NCBI RefSeq assembly: GCF_008843165.1
Contig: NZ_CP044427.1
Location: 2,728,001 to 2,792,000, forward strand
Length of the DNA stretch: 64,000 nt
Reading direction: 5' to 3'
Origin: Ornithinimicrobium pratense
Lineage (GTDB): Bacteria > Actinomycetota > Actinomycetes > Actinomycetales > Dermatophilaceae
This document shows positions 18,767-26,584 of the stretch, in pieces. The notes under the pieces were generated by a model, which saw nothing but the letters and a program-made list of their open reading frames with translations, searched no databases and had not been told where the DNA came from. Position 1 is the stretch's first letter; every line of letters starts with the position of its first letter. The position numbers were made by a program, and so were the translations under genes.

Positions 18767-20434
18767 TCAGGACAGCCCGACGATCGTGCCGTCGTCGAAG
18801 ATGTCCATCCCGTTGGCCGCGGGCACCTTGGGCAGCCCGGGCATCCGCATGATGTCGCCGGTCAGGGCCACGACGAAACCGGCCCCGGCGTTGACGACGA
18901 GCTCGCGGACGGTGATCCGAAAGCCCCGCGGTGCGCCGAGCAGGGCGGGGTCGTCGGAGAAGGAGTACTGGGTCTTGGCCATGCACACGGGCAGGGTGCC
19001 GTAGCCCTCCTGCTCGATCTGCGAGAGCTGACCCAGGGCCGGCCCGGCGTAGTCGACACCGTCGGCGCGGTAGATCTCGGTGGCGATCTTCTCGATCTTG
19101 GCCCGGATGCTGTCCCCGGGCTCGTAGAGCGGTGTGTAGGAGCTGTCCTGCTCGCACAGCTCGACGACTTTGCGGGCCAGGTCCTCACCCCCCTCGCCGC
19201 CCTGGGCGAAGACCTCCGAGAGCGCGACGTCGGCGCCCAGTTGCGCGCAGCGCTCGCGGATCAGCTCCAGCTCGGCCTCGGTGTCGGAGGGGAAGCGGTT
19301 GAGGGCCACGACCGCGGGGACGCCGAACTTCTGCAGGTTCTCCAGGTGCTGCTCGAGGTTGACCAGCCCGGCGCCCAGCGCGTCGAGGTCCTCCTCGGCC
19401 AGCTGCTTCTTGTCCTTGCCACCGTTGAGCTTCAACGCACGCACGGTCGCGACGACCACGACCGCGTCCGGCTGCAGCTCCCCGGCCGGGCAGACGATGT
19501 TGAAGAACTTCTCGGCGCCGAGGTCAGCACCGAAACCGGCCTCGGTGACCACGTAGTCGGCCAGCTTCAGGGCGGTCTGGGTGGCGATCACGGAGTTGTT
19601 GCCGTGCGCGATGTTGGCGAACGGGCCCCCGTGAATGATCGCCGGGGTGTTCTCCAGGGTCTGCACCAGGTTCGGCTTGACGGCGTCCTTCATCAGCAGC
19701 GCCATGGCGCCCGGGGCCTGGAGCTGGGCAGCGGTCACCGGCTCCTTGTCGTACGTGTAGGCCACCACCATCTGGCCGAACCGTTCCTTGAGGTCCTCCA
19801 GCCCGGTGGCCAGGCACAGCGCGGCCATGATCTCGCTGGCCACGGTGATCTCGAAGCCGGACTCCCGCACCACCCCGTCGCCGATCTTGCCCATGCCGAC
19901 CACGATGTTGCGCAGGGCGCGGTCGTTCATGTCGAGCACGCGCTTCCAGACGATTCGCTTGGGGTTGATACCGAGCGGGTTGCCCTGGTGGATCGAGTTG
20001 TCCAGCAGTGCCGAGAGCAGGTTGTGCGCCGAAGTGATGGCGTGGAAGTCACCGGTGAAGTGCAAGTTGATGTCGTCCATCGGCACCACCTGGGCAAAGC
20101 CGCCGCCGGCCGCGCCGCCCTTCATCCCAAAGCACGGCCCCAGTGAGGGCTCGCGCAGGGTGGTCATCGCCTTCTTGCCGATGCGGTTCAGCGCCATCGA
20201 CAATCCCACGTTGGTCGTGGTCTTGCCCTCCCCAGCGGCCGTGGGGTTGATCCCCGTGCACAGGATGAGCTTGCCGTCCGGCTGGTCCTTGCGTCGGGCA
20301 AGCACGTCCAGGCTGATCTTGGCCTTGTCGTGGCCGTAGGGCTCGTAGTCGCTCTCCTGCAGCCCCAGCCCCGCCGCGATCTCACCGATCGGCTTCAAAG
20401 TTGCTGCCTGCGCGATCTCGACATCGGTCTGCAT
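18767..20434 (-). CDS. fhs: Formate-tetrahydrofolate ligase
   Basis: ATP-dependent enzyme making 10-formyltetrahydrofolate from formate and tetrahydrofolate for one-carbon metabolism (555 aa, the normal length). The P-loop is seen in [16 protein letters not shown], followed by [19 protein letters not shown], a family hallmark, and the C-terminal [15 protein letters not shown]. The ATG at 20434 is preceded by GAGGAGG at eight bases; an ATG eight codons upstream lacks a site. Confidence 0.97.
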   Translation of the reverse strand: MQTDVEIAQAATLKPIGEIAAGLGLQESDYEPYGHDKAKISLDVLARRKDQPDGKLILCTGINPTAAGEGKTTTNVGLSMALNRIGKKAMTTLREPSLGPCFGMKGGAAGGGFAQVVPMDDINLHFTGDFHAITSAHNLLSALLDNSIHQGNPLGINPKRIVWKRVLDMNDRALRNIVVGMGKIGDGVVRESGFEITVASEIMAALCLATGLEDLKERFGQMVVAYTYDKEPVTAAQLQAPGAMALLMKDAVKPNLVQTLENTPAIIHGGPFANIAHGNNSVIATQTALKLADYVVTEAGFGADLGAEKFFNIVCPAGELQPDAVVVVATVRALKLNGGKDKKQLAEEDLDALGAGLVNLEQHLENLQKFGVPAVVALNRFPSDTEAELELIRERCAQLGADVALSEVFAQGGEGGEDLARKVVELCEQDSSYTPLYEPGDSIRAKIEKIATEIYRADGVDYAGPALGQLSQIEQEGYGTLPVCMAKTQYSFSDDPALLGAPRGFRITVRELVVNAGAGFVVALTGDIMRMPGLPKVPAANGMDIFDDGTIVGLS

Positions 20435-20526
20435 CGACCCGGCCTCCTCGCCGTCCACGGGCCCAGTGTGGCCCTGTCCAGGCCCAAACTACCCCGTGGT
20501 CCGGGGTGGGTATGAGGTGGGCGAGG

Positions 20527-20817
20527 TCAGACCTGCATCCCCAGCCGACGCATCGAGCGGGTGCGCTGGCGTCGGGAGCGCTCCCGGCGCAGCCGCTTGA
20601 CCAGCAGCGGCTTGTGGGCCAGGGCCGCCTCGGTGTCGATGAGCTGGTTGAGGATCTGGTAGTAACGCGTCGTGGAGAGGTCGAAGAGGTCCTTGATGGA
20701 CTCCTCCTTCGACCCCGGGTAGGTCCAGTGCTGGCCCTCGAACTCCAGGATCTGCCGGTCGCGCTCGGAGAGACCGGAAGAGGGGTCGGCCTGCTCGACG
20801 CGGGTGACGGCGCCCAT
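20527..20817 (-). CDS. DUF3263 domain protein
   Basis: Small basic protein (96 aa) with the DUF3263 core [20 protein letters not shown] followed by a helix-turn-helix-like stretch ([13 protein letters not shown]) and an Arg-rich tail ([17 protein letters not shown]). The family is confined to actinobacteria and is probably DNA binding. I take the ATG at 20817 as start because AAGGA lies seven bases before it; the ATG two codons upstream is too close to that site. Confidence 0.88.
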   Translation of the reverse strand: MGAVTRVEQADPSSGLSERDRQILEFEGQHWTYPGSKEESIKDLFDLSTTRYYQILNQLIDTEAALAHKPLLVKRLRRERSRRQRTRSMRRLGMQV

Positions 20818-20963
20818 GCACATGTCCTTTCATCGACTCGGCAGTGGTGCTCCTCATCCTAGGGCACCGGACTTACACCGGTGTCATTCGACGCGCGGCC
20901 AGACGTGAACGCCAGGGCCAGCCCACAGCCGGACCGGCGCGGGGACGACATACAGTGGCTGGC

Positions 20964-21644
20964 GTGAACGCCGCCACACCCCTGCGTGACCTCGTGCACC
21001 CGAGCTGGGCGGAGGCACTGGCCCCGGCCGAGGGGACCGTCGCCGCGCTGGGCGACTTCCTGCGCTCCGAGCTGGCGGCCGGGCGCGGCTACCTGCCGGT
21101 GGGTCAGCACGTTCTGCGTGTCTTCGAGCAGCCGCTGGAGCAGGTGCGGGTCCTCATCGTCGGGCAGGACCCGTACCCGACGCCAGGGCACGCGGTGGGG
21201 CTGAGCTTCTCGGTCGCCCCCGAGGTGGCGCCGATCCCCCGCAACCTGGCCAACATCTACACCGAGCTGGTCGAGGACCTCGGCGTCGCTCGCCCCTCGA
21301 CCGGTGACCTCTCGCCCTGGGCGGAGCGTGGGGTCATGCTGCTCAACCGGGTGCTCACCGTGCGCCCAGGGGCCCCGGCCAGCCACCGGGGCAAGGGCTG
21401 GGAGGAGGTCACCGAGCTGGCGATCGAGGCCTTGGTCGCCCGCGGCGGGCCGTTGGTCGCGATCCTGTGGGGCCGCGACGCCCGCACGCTGGGGTCGCGG
21501 CTCGGCGAGGTGCCCCGCGTCGAGTCCGCCCACCCGTCCCCGCTGTCGGCCCGCGGCGGCTTCTTCGGCAGCCGTCCGTTCAGCCGGACCAACGACCTGC
21601 TCGCCCGCCAGGGCGGCGACCCGATCGACTGGAGCCTGCCGTGA
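20964..21644 (+). CDS. ung: Uracil-DNA glycosylase
   Basis: Removes uracil from DNA at the start of base-excision repair (226 aa). Family 1 motifs: the water-activating [17 protein letters not shown] and the minor-groove loop [18 protein letters not shown]. The GTG at 20964 is preceded by TACAGT with seven bases between and no ribosome-binding site, so the mRNA is probably leaderless. Its stop overlaps the start of the next gene (GTGA). Confidence 0.96.
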   Translation: MNAATPLRDLVHPSWAEALAPAEGTVAALGDFLRSELAAGRGYLPVGQHVLRVFEQPLEQVRVLIVGQDPYPTPGHAVGLSFSVAPEVAPIPRNLANIYTELVEDLGVARPSTGDLSPWAERGVMLLNRVLTVRPGAPASHRGKGWEEVTELAIEALVARGGPLVAILWGRDARTLGSRLGEVPRVESAHPSPLSARGGFFGSRPFSRTNDLLARQGGDPIDWSLP

Positions 21645-22528
21645 CCAGACCATCCAATGGCGCCGGGGACCACGGCCCGCTCCTGCTCGTCCATGGTGAC
21701 GCGGGCCCGACCGTCCACGGCCGGGCGGGCAGCATCCGGCCGCAGCCGCGCGCGTGGAGCCGCTACGTGGCGATCGGCGACTCCTTCACCGAAGGGATGA
21801 GCGACCCGGACCCGGCCACCCCCGGGGCCTACATCGGCTGGGCCGACCGGCTCGCAGCCCTGCTGTCGGCCCACGCCCCCGACTTCGCCTACGCCAACCT
21901 GGCGGTGCGCGGCCGCAAGCTCGCCGACGTCGCCGGGCCCCAGCTGGAAGCCGCCCTCGACCTCGGGCCGGACCTGGTGAGCATCGTCGGCGGGGGCAAC
22001 GACATCCTGCGTCCCCGCGCCGATGTCGACGCGCTCGCCGCCCAACTCGACCAGGCAGTGGCGCGGATCCGGGCGACCGGAGCGGACGTGCTCATGGCCA
22101 CCCCCACCGACCCGGTCGGCGCACCGATCATCGGCCGCACCCGCGGCCGGGCCGCAACCTACATCTCCCACATCTGGTCGATCGCCCAGCGGCACGGCTG
22201 CTACGTGCTCAACCAGTGGGCCTGCGACTTCCTCAAGGACTGGCGCATGTGGGCCGAGGACCGCATCCACATGACGCCGGAAGGGCACCGCCGCGTCGCG
22301 CTGACGGCCTATGTGGCGCTCGGGCACACGGCCGAGGAGGCCGACTGGCGCGCGCCGCTGCCGCCGCAGGTCCCGCCCGGGACGATGGAACGTCTGCGCG
22401 GCCACGCCCAGTGGGCCCGGGTGTACGCCGGGCCCTGGGTGCAGCGGCGCCTCCAGGGCCGGTCCTCGGGCGACCTGATCAACCCCAAGCGTCCCGAACT
22501 GGGACCTGCGGCACCCCCGGAGAGCTGA
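21641..22528 (+). CDS. SGNH/GDSL-family esterase or lipase
   Basis: 295 aa hydrolase coupled to ung by a GTGA overlap. It has the SGNH blocks: Ser in [10 protein letters not shown], Gly in LAVRGRKL, Asn in GGGNDI, and the Asp-x2-His of [12 protein letters not shown]. No signal peptide is visible, so it should be cytoplasmic. The first 40 residues are not conserved-looking, and the true start may be further in. Substrate unknown; acyl esters are likely. Confidence 0.88.
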   Translation: MTRPSNGAGDHGPLLLVHGDAGPTVHGRAGSIRPQPRAWSRYVAIGDSFTEGMSDPDPATPGAYIGWADRLAALLSAHAPDFAYANLAVRGRKLADVAGPQLEAALDLGPDLVSIVGGGNDILRPRADVDALAAQLDQAVARIRATGADVLMATPTDPVGAPIIGRTRGRAATYISHIWSIAQRHGCYVLNQWACDFLKDWRMWAEDRIHMTPEGHRRVALTAYVALGHTAEEADWRAPLPPQVPPGTMERLRGHAQWARVYAGPWVQRRLQGRSSGDLINPKRPELGPAAPPES

Positions 22529-22557
22529 GGTCCTGACCCTGGCACCGGCGGCCGGCC

Positions 22558-23400
22558 TCAGCCCGAGCCGCGCGGCTCCCACCGGAAGAAGCGCGAGGCC
22601 AGGAAGGTGCCCAGCAGGCCCCAGGCAGCCAGCACCCCCAGCTCCTGCCAGGCGATGGCTAGCCCGCTGGTCGCGGGGTCCAAAGCCTGCTGCAGCGCCA
22701 TCCCAAACGGCCGGACCGGCATCAGGTCCATCGCGGTGATCAGCGCCTGGGGCGCCCCCTCCAGCGGGAAGAAGACGCCTGCGGCGAAGAGCAGCGGGAA
22801 AGACAGGAACATGACGATCGGGATCGAGGTCTCCTGCGTCGGAACGATGTTGGCTACCGCCATCCCCAGCGCGGAGTAGGCCAGCACGCCCACCAGCAGG
22901 GCCAGGAGGCCGGCTATGGCAGGCAGCGGCTTGAGCTGGAGGCCGAACACCGCCCAGGCCACGAACACCATGAGCAGGGTGGAGAACAAGGCGACCAGGC
23001 TGTTGGTCAGGACCCGCGACAGCACGTAGACCCCGGGCGGGAGCGGGGTGCTACGCATACGGCGCAGGGTGCCCGCCTCGCGGCTGAAGACGGTCGCGAT
23101 CGCCAGGTTGATGAAGCAGGACGAAGCCACCACGAAGACGGTGATCCCCGCGAGGTTCCACTGCACGAAGGGCAGGCCGTCATAGAGCTCGCCCCGGTCC
23201 GTCAGCACGTTGAACAGGACCAGGAAGAACATCGGCAGGACGAGGGCGAAGAGCACCCCGATCGGGTTACGGAGGAAGATCTTGGTCGACCAGACGATCT
23301 CGCTGGCGAGCAGGGACATCGTCCCCGCCCGGCCGCTCGTCTGTGGTGTCGGTTGGTGGGTCGTCGTAGCGTCGGCGCTCAGCACCCGTGCGGTCGTCAT
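22558..23400 (-). CDS. ABC-2 type exporter permease of the RiPP cluster
   Basis: Inner-membrane permease (280 aa) with about six helices and the ABC-2 fold: an N-terminal cytoplasmic segment, then FLRNPIGVLFALVLPMFFLV, and a central loop REAGTLRRMRSTPLPPGVY. The start ATG overlaps the stop of the ATPase gene (ATGA), so the two are coupled. With the ATPase it forms a drug- or peptide-exporter, here most likely for the finished thiopeptide and for self-protection; that role is inferred from position. It is the last gene of the cluster. Confidence 0.88.
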   Translation of the reverse strand: MTTARVLSADATTTHQPTPQTSGRAGTMSLLASEIVWSTKIFLRNPIGVLFALVLPMFFLVLFNVLTDRGELYDGLPFVQWNLAGITVFVVASSCFINLAIATVFSREAGTLRRMRSTPLPPGVYVLSRVLTNSLVALFSTLLMVFVAWAVFGLQLKPLPAIAGLLALLVGVLAYSALGMAVANIVPTQETSIPIVMFLSFPLLFAAGVFFPLEGAPQALITAMDLMPVRPFGMALQQALDPATSGLAIAWQELGVLAAWGLLGTFLASRFFRWEPRGSG

Positions 23401-24395
23401 GACTGGCCATCCTTCGAACTGAGGTCGTTGTCGGCGGTCAGGGCGAGGTAGACGTCCTCGAGGCTCGCCCTGGAAATGTGGCTGTCGAGGACCTGGTGCT
23501 TGTGCTCCCTGCTCCACGACCGGAGCACGCCCAGCGCGGCCTCCGGGTCGTCCATGAGGAGTTCGATGTCGCGACCGACCTCCCGGGCGTGGCCCCGGAC
23601 CGAGTCCGGGAGGTCGTCGACGGTGAGGTGGTGACCGGCGCGGTCGGCCATCCGGACGATGAGCCGGCGCTGGCCGAGGTGCTCGGTGAGCTGGCTCGGC
23701 GTGCCCTCCGCGACCACGCGCCCGCTCACGATGACCGCGATCCGGTCGCACAGACGAGCGGCTTCGTCCATGTCGTGCGTGGTGAGAAGCACGGACGTGC
23801 CGAGCCGGCGCAGGCTCTCCACCAGTGACCACGCCTGCTGACGTGCCGACGGGTCGAACCCCGTCGTCGGCTCGTCGAGGAAGAGCAGCTCGGGACGGCC
23901 GATGATGGCTAGGGCCAGGTCCAGACGCCTGCGCTGACCCCCGGAGAGCCGCGAGACACGGCGTTGACCCATGTCACCGAGGCCCACGAAGTCGAGCACC
24001 TCCTGGCCACCGCGGGGGTTGTCGTAGTACGACGCGAACATCGACACCGTCTGGGTGACGCGGAGCTCCGGCGGGGGCCCCGCATACTGCAGCATGACCC
24101 CGACGCGGGCCCGGAAGTCGATGCCGGCCGTGGCGGGATCCACGCCCAGGACGTCGATCTGACCGCTGTCGGCCGTGCGCTGCCCTTCCAGGATCTCCAC
24201 GGTCGTGGTCTTGCCGGCACCGTTCGGGCCGAGCAGGCCGAGCACCTCTCCGCGGTGCACGTCGAGGTCGACGCCGCGCAGGGCGTCCACGCTGCCGTAG
24301 GACTTGCACAGGCCGCGGACGGAGAGGGCGAGATCGCGCCCGGAATGTCTGGGGTCAGCGGCGTTTCCGGTGGAGTGCTCTTCGAGGGTGCGCAC
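23397..24395 (-). CDS. ABC exporter ATP-binding protein of the RiPP cluster
   Basis: ATPase of a DrrA/CcmA-like exporter (332 aa). Walker A GPNGAGKTTT, signature LSGGQRRRLDLALA, Walker B LLFLDEPTTGFD and switch His in LTTHDMDEA are all intact. The C-terminal about 90 residues are a DrrA-type regulatory extension. I place the start at the GTG at 24395 because GGAGG sits six bases upstream; an ATG 18 codons earlier would add a basic stretch. It lies downstream of the precursor gene on the same strand, separated by a strong hairpin. Confidence 0.9.
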   Translation of the reverse strand: MRTLEEHSTGNAADPRHSGRDLALSVRGLCKSYGSVDALRGVDLDVHRGEVLGLLGPNGAGKTTTVEILEGQRTADSGQIDVLGVDPATAGIDFRARVGVMLQYAGPPPELRVTQTVSMFASYYDNPRGGQEVLDFVGLGDMGQRRVSRLSGGQRRRLDLALAIIGRPELLFLDEPTTGFDPSARQQAWSLVESLRRLGTSVLLTTHDMDEAARLCDRIAVIVSGRVVAEGTPSQLTEHLGQRRLIVRMADRAGHHLTVDDLPDSVRGHAREVGRDIELLMDDPEAALGVLRSWSREHKHQVLDSHISRASLEDVYLALTADNDLSSKDGQS

Positions 24396-24558
24396 TGTGT
24401 GCCTCCAATGTCGTCGGGGACCGCTACGTCGGAGTGACGGCTTCTTCAACTATGGGTCGGTCATGGGTGCCTGTGAAGGCTTTTCAGCCGCCACTAGCGG
24501 CCATGTCCTCGGGCGGACAAGCAGGCCCGGTCGGCCCGCCGTCAGGGGCCGCAGAACC

Positions 24559-24598
24559 GAGGTGGCCCATGCATCCACAGGGATGCATGGGCCACCTC
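24559..24598 (-). terminator. Perfect 18-bp hairpin after the precursor gene
   Basis: Arms at 24559-24576 and 24581-24598 are perfectly complementary with a four-base loop, 20 bases past the precursor stop. There is no T run. Because the exporter genes follow on the same strand, it may act as a partial terminator or 3' stabiliser, keeping precursor mRNA more abundant than exporter mRNA. Confidence 0.75.
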
Positions 24599-24617
24599 TA
24601 ACCGGGCTGCGCCGGGC

Positions 24618-24800
24618 TCAGGTGCAGCAGCTGCTGCAGGAGCAGGTGCCGCAGCACGAGGTCGAGTGGCAGCTGCTGCTGCCGGAGGAGGCGCCCGTCT
24701 CGGGCAACGCCATGGCGTCACGCACCTGGCTGACCTCGAGGACGTCCAGGTCCAGGTCGGCGAGGTCCAGGCCAAGGTCGAGGGTGTCGGTGTTCTGCAT
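24618..24800 (-). CDS. Thiopeptide-type precursor peptide with C-terminal Thr
   Basis: 60-residue peptide. Residues 1-37 are an acidic leader (LDLGLDLADLDLDVLEVSQV, then RDAMALPETGA) very like thiopeptide leaders such as that of lactazole. The rest is Ser/Cys/Thr/Gly rich with seven Cys and ends in Thr. The last 13 residues, SCCGTCSCSSCCT, match the micrococcin/nosiheptide pattern: Ser1 and Ser10 as the pair for the pyridine of a 26-atom ring, Cys at 2, 11 and 12, and a terminal Thr. The core could instead begin after the Ala at residue 37, giving 23 residues. The ribosome-binding site is weak. It is the substrate of the enzymes encoded at 26.5-39.6 kb. Confidence 0.88.
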   Translation of the reverse strand: MQNTDTLDLGLDLADLDLDVLEVSQVRDAMALPETGASSGSSSCHSTSCCGTCSCSSCCT

Positions 24801-24938
24801 GATGATCTGCTTTCTGTGTGATTCTTCGTGGACGAGCCCTAGGAGGGCCCCGGGACTCGGTTACTGCATGGATGGGTCGATGGTTCGGCAGGTCCGCTGA
24901 GCGGCACGGGGGGCCACGGCCCTGTGGCCAACGGCGGG

Positions 24939-25367
24939 TCATACCGCGTACCCGATCCCGACGGAGAGGAACGCGGCGATGCTCCAGCCGACGGTGGTCA
25001 CCCAGTTGCCCGACACCATGCGGCGGTGGACCTCCGGGTCGAAGCTCTTCATCAGGCGCTGGTGGTGGGCGCTCTGGACCGACCCGGCGAGGAAGCCCAC
25101 CAGCATCAGCACGGTCACCAGGGCGATGGCCATCCAGGTGGCGGCCCGGGTGTCGGCGCCGATCGCCACCGCGACGCCCGCTCCCAGGGCCAGCAGCGTC
25201 GCGGGCGTGGACAGGACCATGAGGCGGGCCTGGTTGGACCGGTTGACGGCCGGGGCGTCCTCGGGCGGGACGGAGGCGAGGGCGGGGTAGCTCACCAGCT
25301 GCGTGAGCCACATCAGGCCGGCCATGAACCAGCATGCGGCGAGCAGGCCGATCATCATCAGTGACAT
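24939..25367 (-). CDS. Four-helix membrane protein, daptide MpaC-like candidate
   Basis: 142 aa integral membrane protein with helices at about 1-28, 45-70, 73-95 and 120-141. Motifs WLTQLVSYPALASVPPE and FDPEVHRRMVSGNWVTTVGW mark a widespread family of four-helix proteins of unknown function. In daptide clusters a membrane protein (MpaC) accompanies the iron-ADH-like oxidase (MpaB) in C-terminal Thr processing. Here the two genes are divergent neighbours 29 bases apart, which supports the same partnership, but equivalence is inferred. AAGGAG lies seven bases before the ATG. The gene lies just upstream of the precursor gene. Confidence 0.75.
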   Translation of the reverse strand: MSLMMIGLLAACWFMAGLMWLTQLVSYPALASVPPEDAPAVNRSNQARLMVLSTPATLLALGAGVAVAIGADTRAATWMAIALVTVLMLVGFLAGSVQSAHHQRLMKSFDPEVHRRMVSGNWVTTVGWSIAAFLSVGIGYAV

Positions 25368-25396
25368 CAGTGAACTCCTTCGGTTAGGTTGATCTG

Positions 25397-26584
25397 GTGG
25401 TGCGAGGCTTCGTATGGACCGTTCCCACGCGCGTCGTCGCCGCACCTGGGCGCGGGGCGGAAGTGGTCGCCGCCATGGTCGGCACCGCGCCTGCGCTGGT
25501 CGTGGGGGACGCTGCCGTGCGCGACCGGGCCGAGCTCCTGGCGACCCACCTCGGCTGCGAGACCCATGAGGTGAGCACGCCGTGCGACTTCGGCGCCGTG
25601 GATCGACTCGCGGCCCTGGTGAGCCAGGCGTCTGCCCGCGTGGTCGTGGCGGTGGGCGGGGGCACGGTGATGGACCTGGCGCGGGTCGCGGCCCTGGCAG
25701 CGGCGGACCGGTCGCTCGCCGGACCCGACGGCTGGCCCGGTGAGGGGTTGCGCGGCAGAGCCGCGACGTCCGTGACGCAGGCCGCTCCGGCGGTGGTGGC
25801 GGTCCCCTCGACGGTGGGCACCGGAGCCGAGGTGAGCTCCCTGGCGGTCGTGGCCGAGGCTGGACGCACGCTGCGTGCGGTGCTGGCCGACCCTGGATTG
25901 CATCCCCGGGCGGCGGTCCTGGACGTCGAGATGCTGCGGTCGCTGCCACGACAGCTCGTCCGAGACGGTCTGCTCGAGACCGCGGCTCGTGCCCTCGGAC
26001 CCGCTCTCGCCGACGACGGGGCTCACCCGGCTGCCGACGAGTTCGCCGCGGTCTTCGTGCGCCGGGCGATGGCGCTCAGCGCGAAGGTCGGCGGCGGCCG
26101 GGCCGGAACCGTCCTGCCCGACCGGGTGCTCGCCGAGGCGGCCTGGCTGGCCACCTCCAGCGCCACCCAGTTGGCGTCGGTCGGACGGACGGTCTCCGAC
26201 AGCCCCTTGTGGCTGCTGCAGCATGCCGTGACTGGCTCCTCCGGCCAGCCCAAGGCGGCTGCGCTGCGGGCGCTGCTGCCGGTCCTGCTGGAGAGAGTCA
26301 CCCAGCAGGAGGACGTTGGGCCGCTGGTGACCCCCGGACGCTCCGCCACCCTGGCCAGCCTGATCACCGGGCCGGTCGGTTCGGAGGTCGCCGGGGCGCG
26401 AGCGCTGCACTCCGCCCTGCGGGACTGCGGTCTGCTCGACGGCCCCAGCGCCGCGATCGACCCGCAGGTCCATGCCGCCGACCTGGTCGAGCACGGCTTC
26501 ACCCGGAAGGGAGCTCTTGAGGGACAGTCGGTCGCGTCGTTGGCTCATGCGATATCCCCCTCGGTGGGATCCCAGCCCTCGTGA
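25397..26584 (+). CDS. Iron-containing alcohol dehydrogenase-like oxidase, daptide MpaB-like
   Basis: 395 aa group III ADH fold. The NAD site is intact (VVAVGGGTVMDLARV; AVPSTVGTGAE). The usual metal site is degenerate: the second-ligand His of the DAxxH motif is missing (DGLLETAARAL) and the HG-x-AN motif reads SSGQPKAAAL, though a His remains in LLQHAV. In daptides the homologous MpaB oxidatively decarboxylates the C-terminal Thr to a ketone; the precursor here ends in Thr. TAGGTT lies six bases before the GTG, implying a leaderless mRNA. Its last 40 bases overlap the end of the convergent operon. Confidence 0.82.
   Translation: MVRGFVWTVPTRVVAAPGRGAEVVAAMVGTAPALVVGDAAVRDRAELLATHLGCETHEVSTPCDFGAVDRLAALVSQASARVVVAVGGGTVMDLARVAALAAADRSLAGPDGWPGEGLRGRAATSVTQAAPAVVAVPSTVGTGAEVSSLAVVAEAGRTLRAVLADPGLHPRAAVLDVEMLRSLPRQLVRDGLLETAARALGPALADDGAHPAADEFAAVFVRRAMALSAKVGGGRAGTVLPDRVLAEAAWLATSSATQLASVGRTVSDSPLWLLQHAVTGSSGQPKAAALRALLPVLLERVTQQEDVGPLVTPGRSATLASLITGPVGSEVAGARALHSALRDCGLLDGPSAAIDPQVHAADLVEHGFTRKGALEGQSVASLAHAISPSVGSQPS

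Noticed and set aside
24542..24775. Overlapping minus-strand frame across the precursor gene
   Set aside because: It is an Arg/Ala/Pro-rich shadow with no leader features; the 60-residue frame shows a clear thiopeptide leader and core.
24912..24929. Short hairpin GGCCAC/GTGGCC between the membrane-protein gene and the precursor gene
   Set aside because: Only six paired bases in a GC-rich context; too weak to call a terminator or regulatory element.
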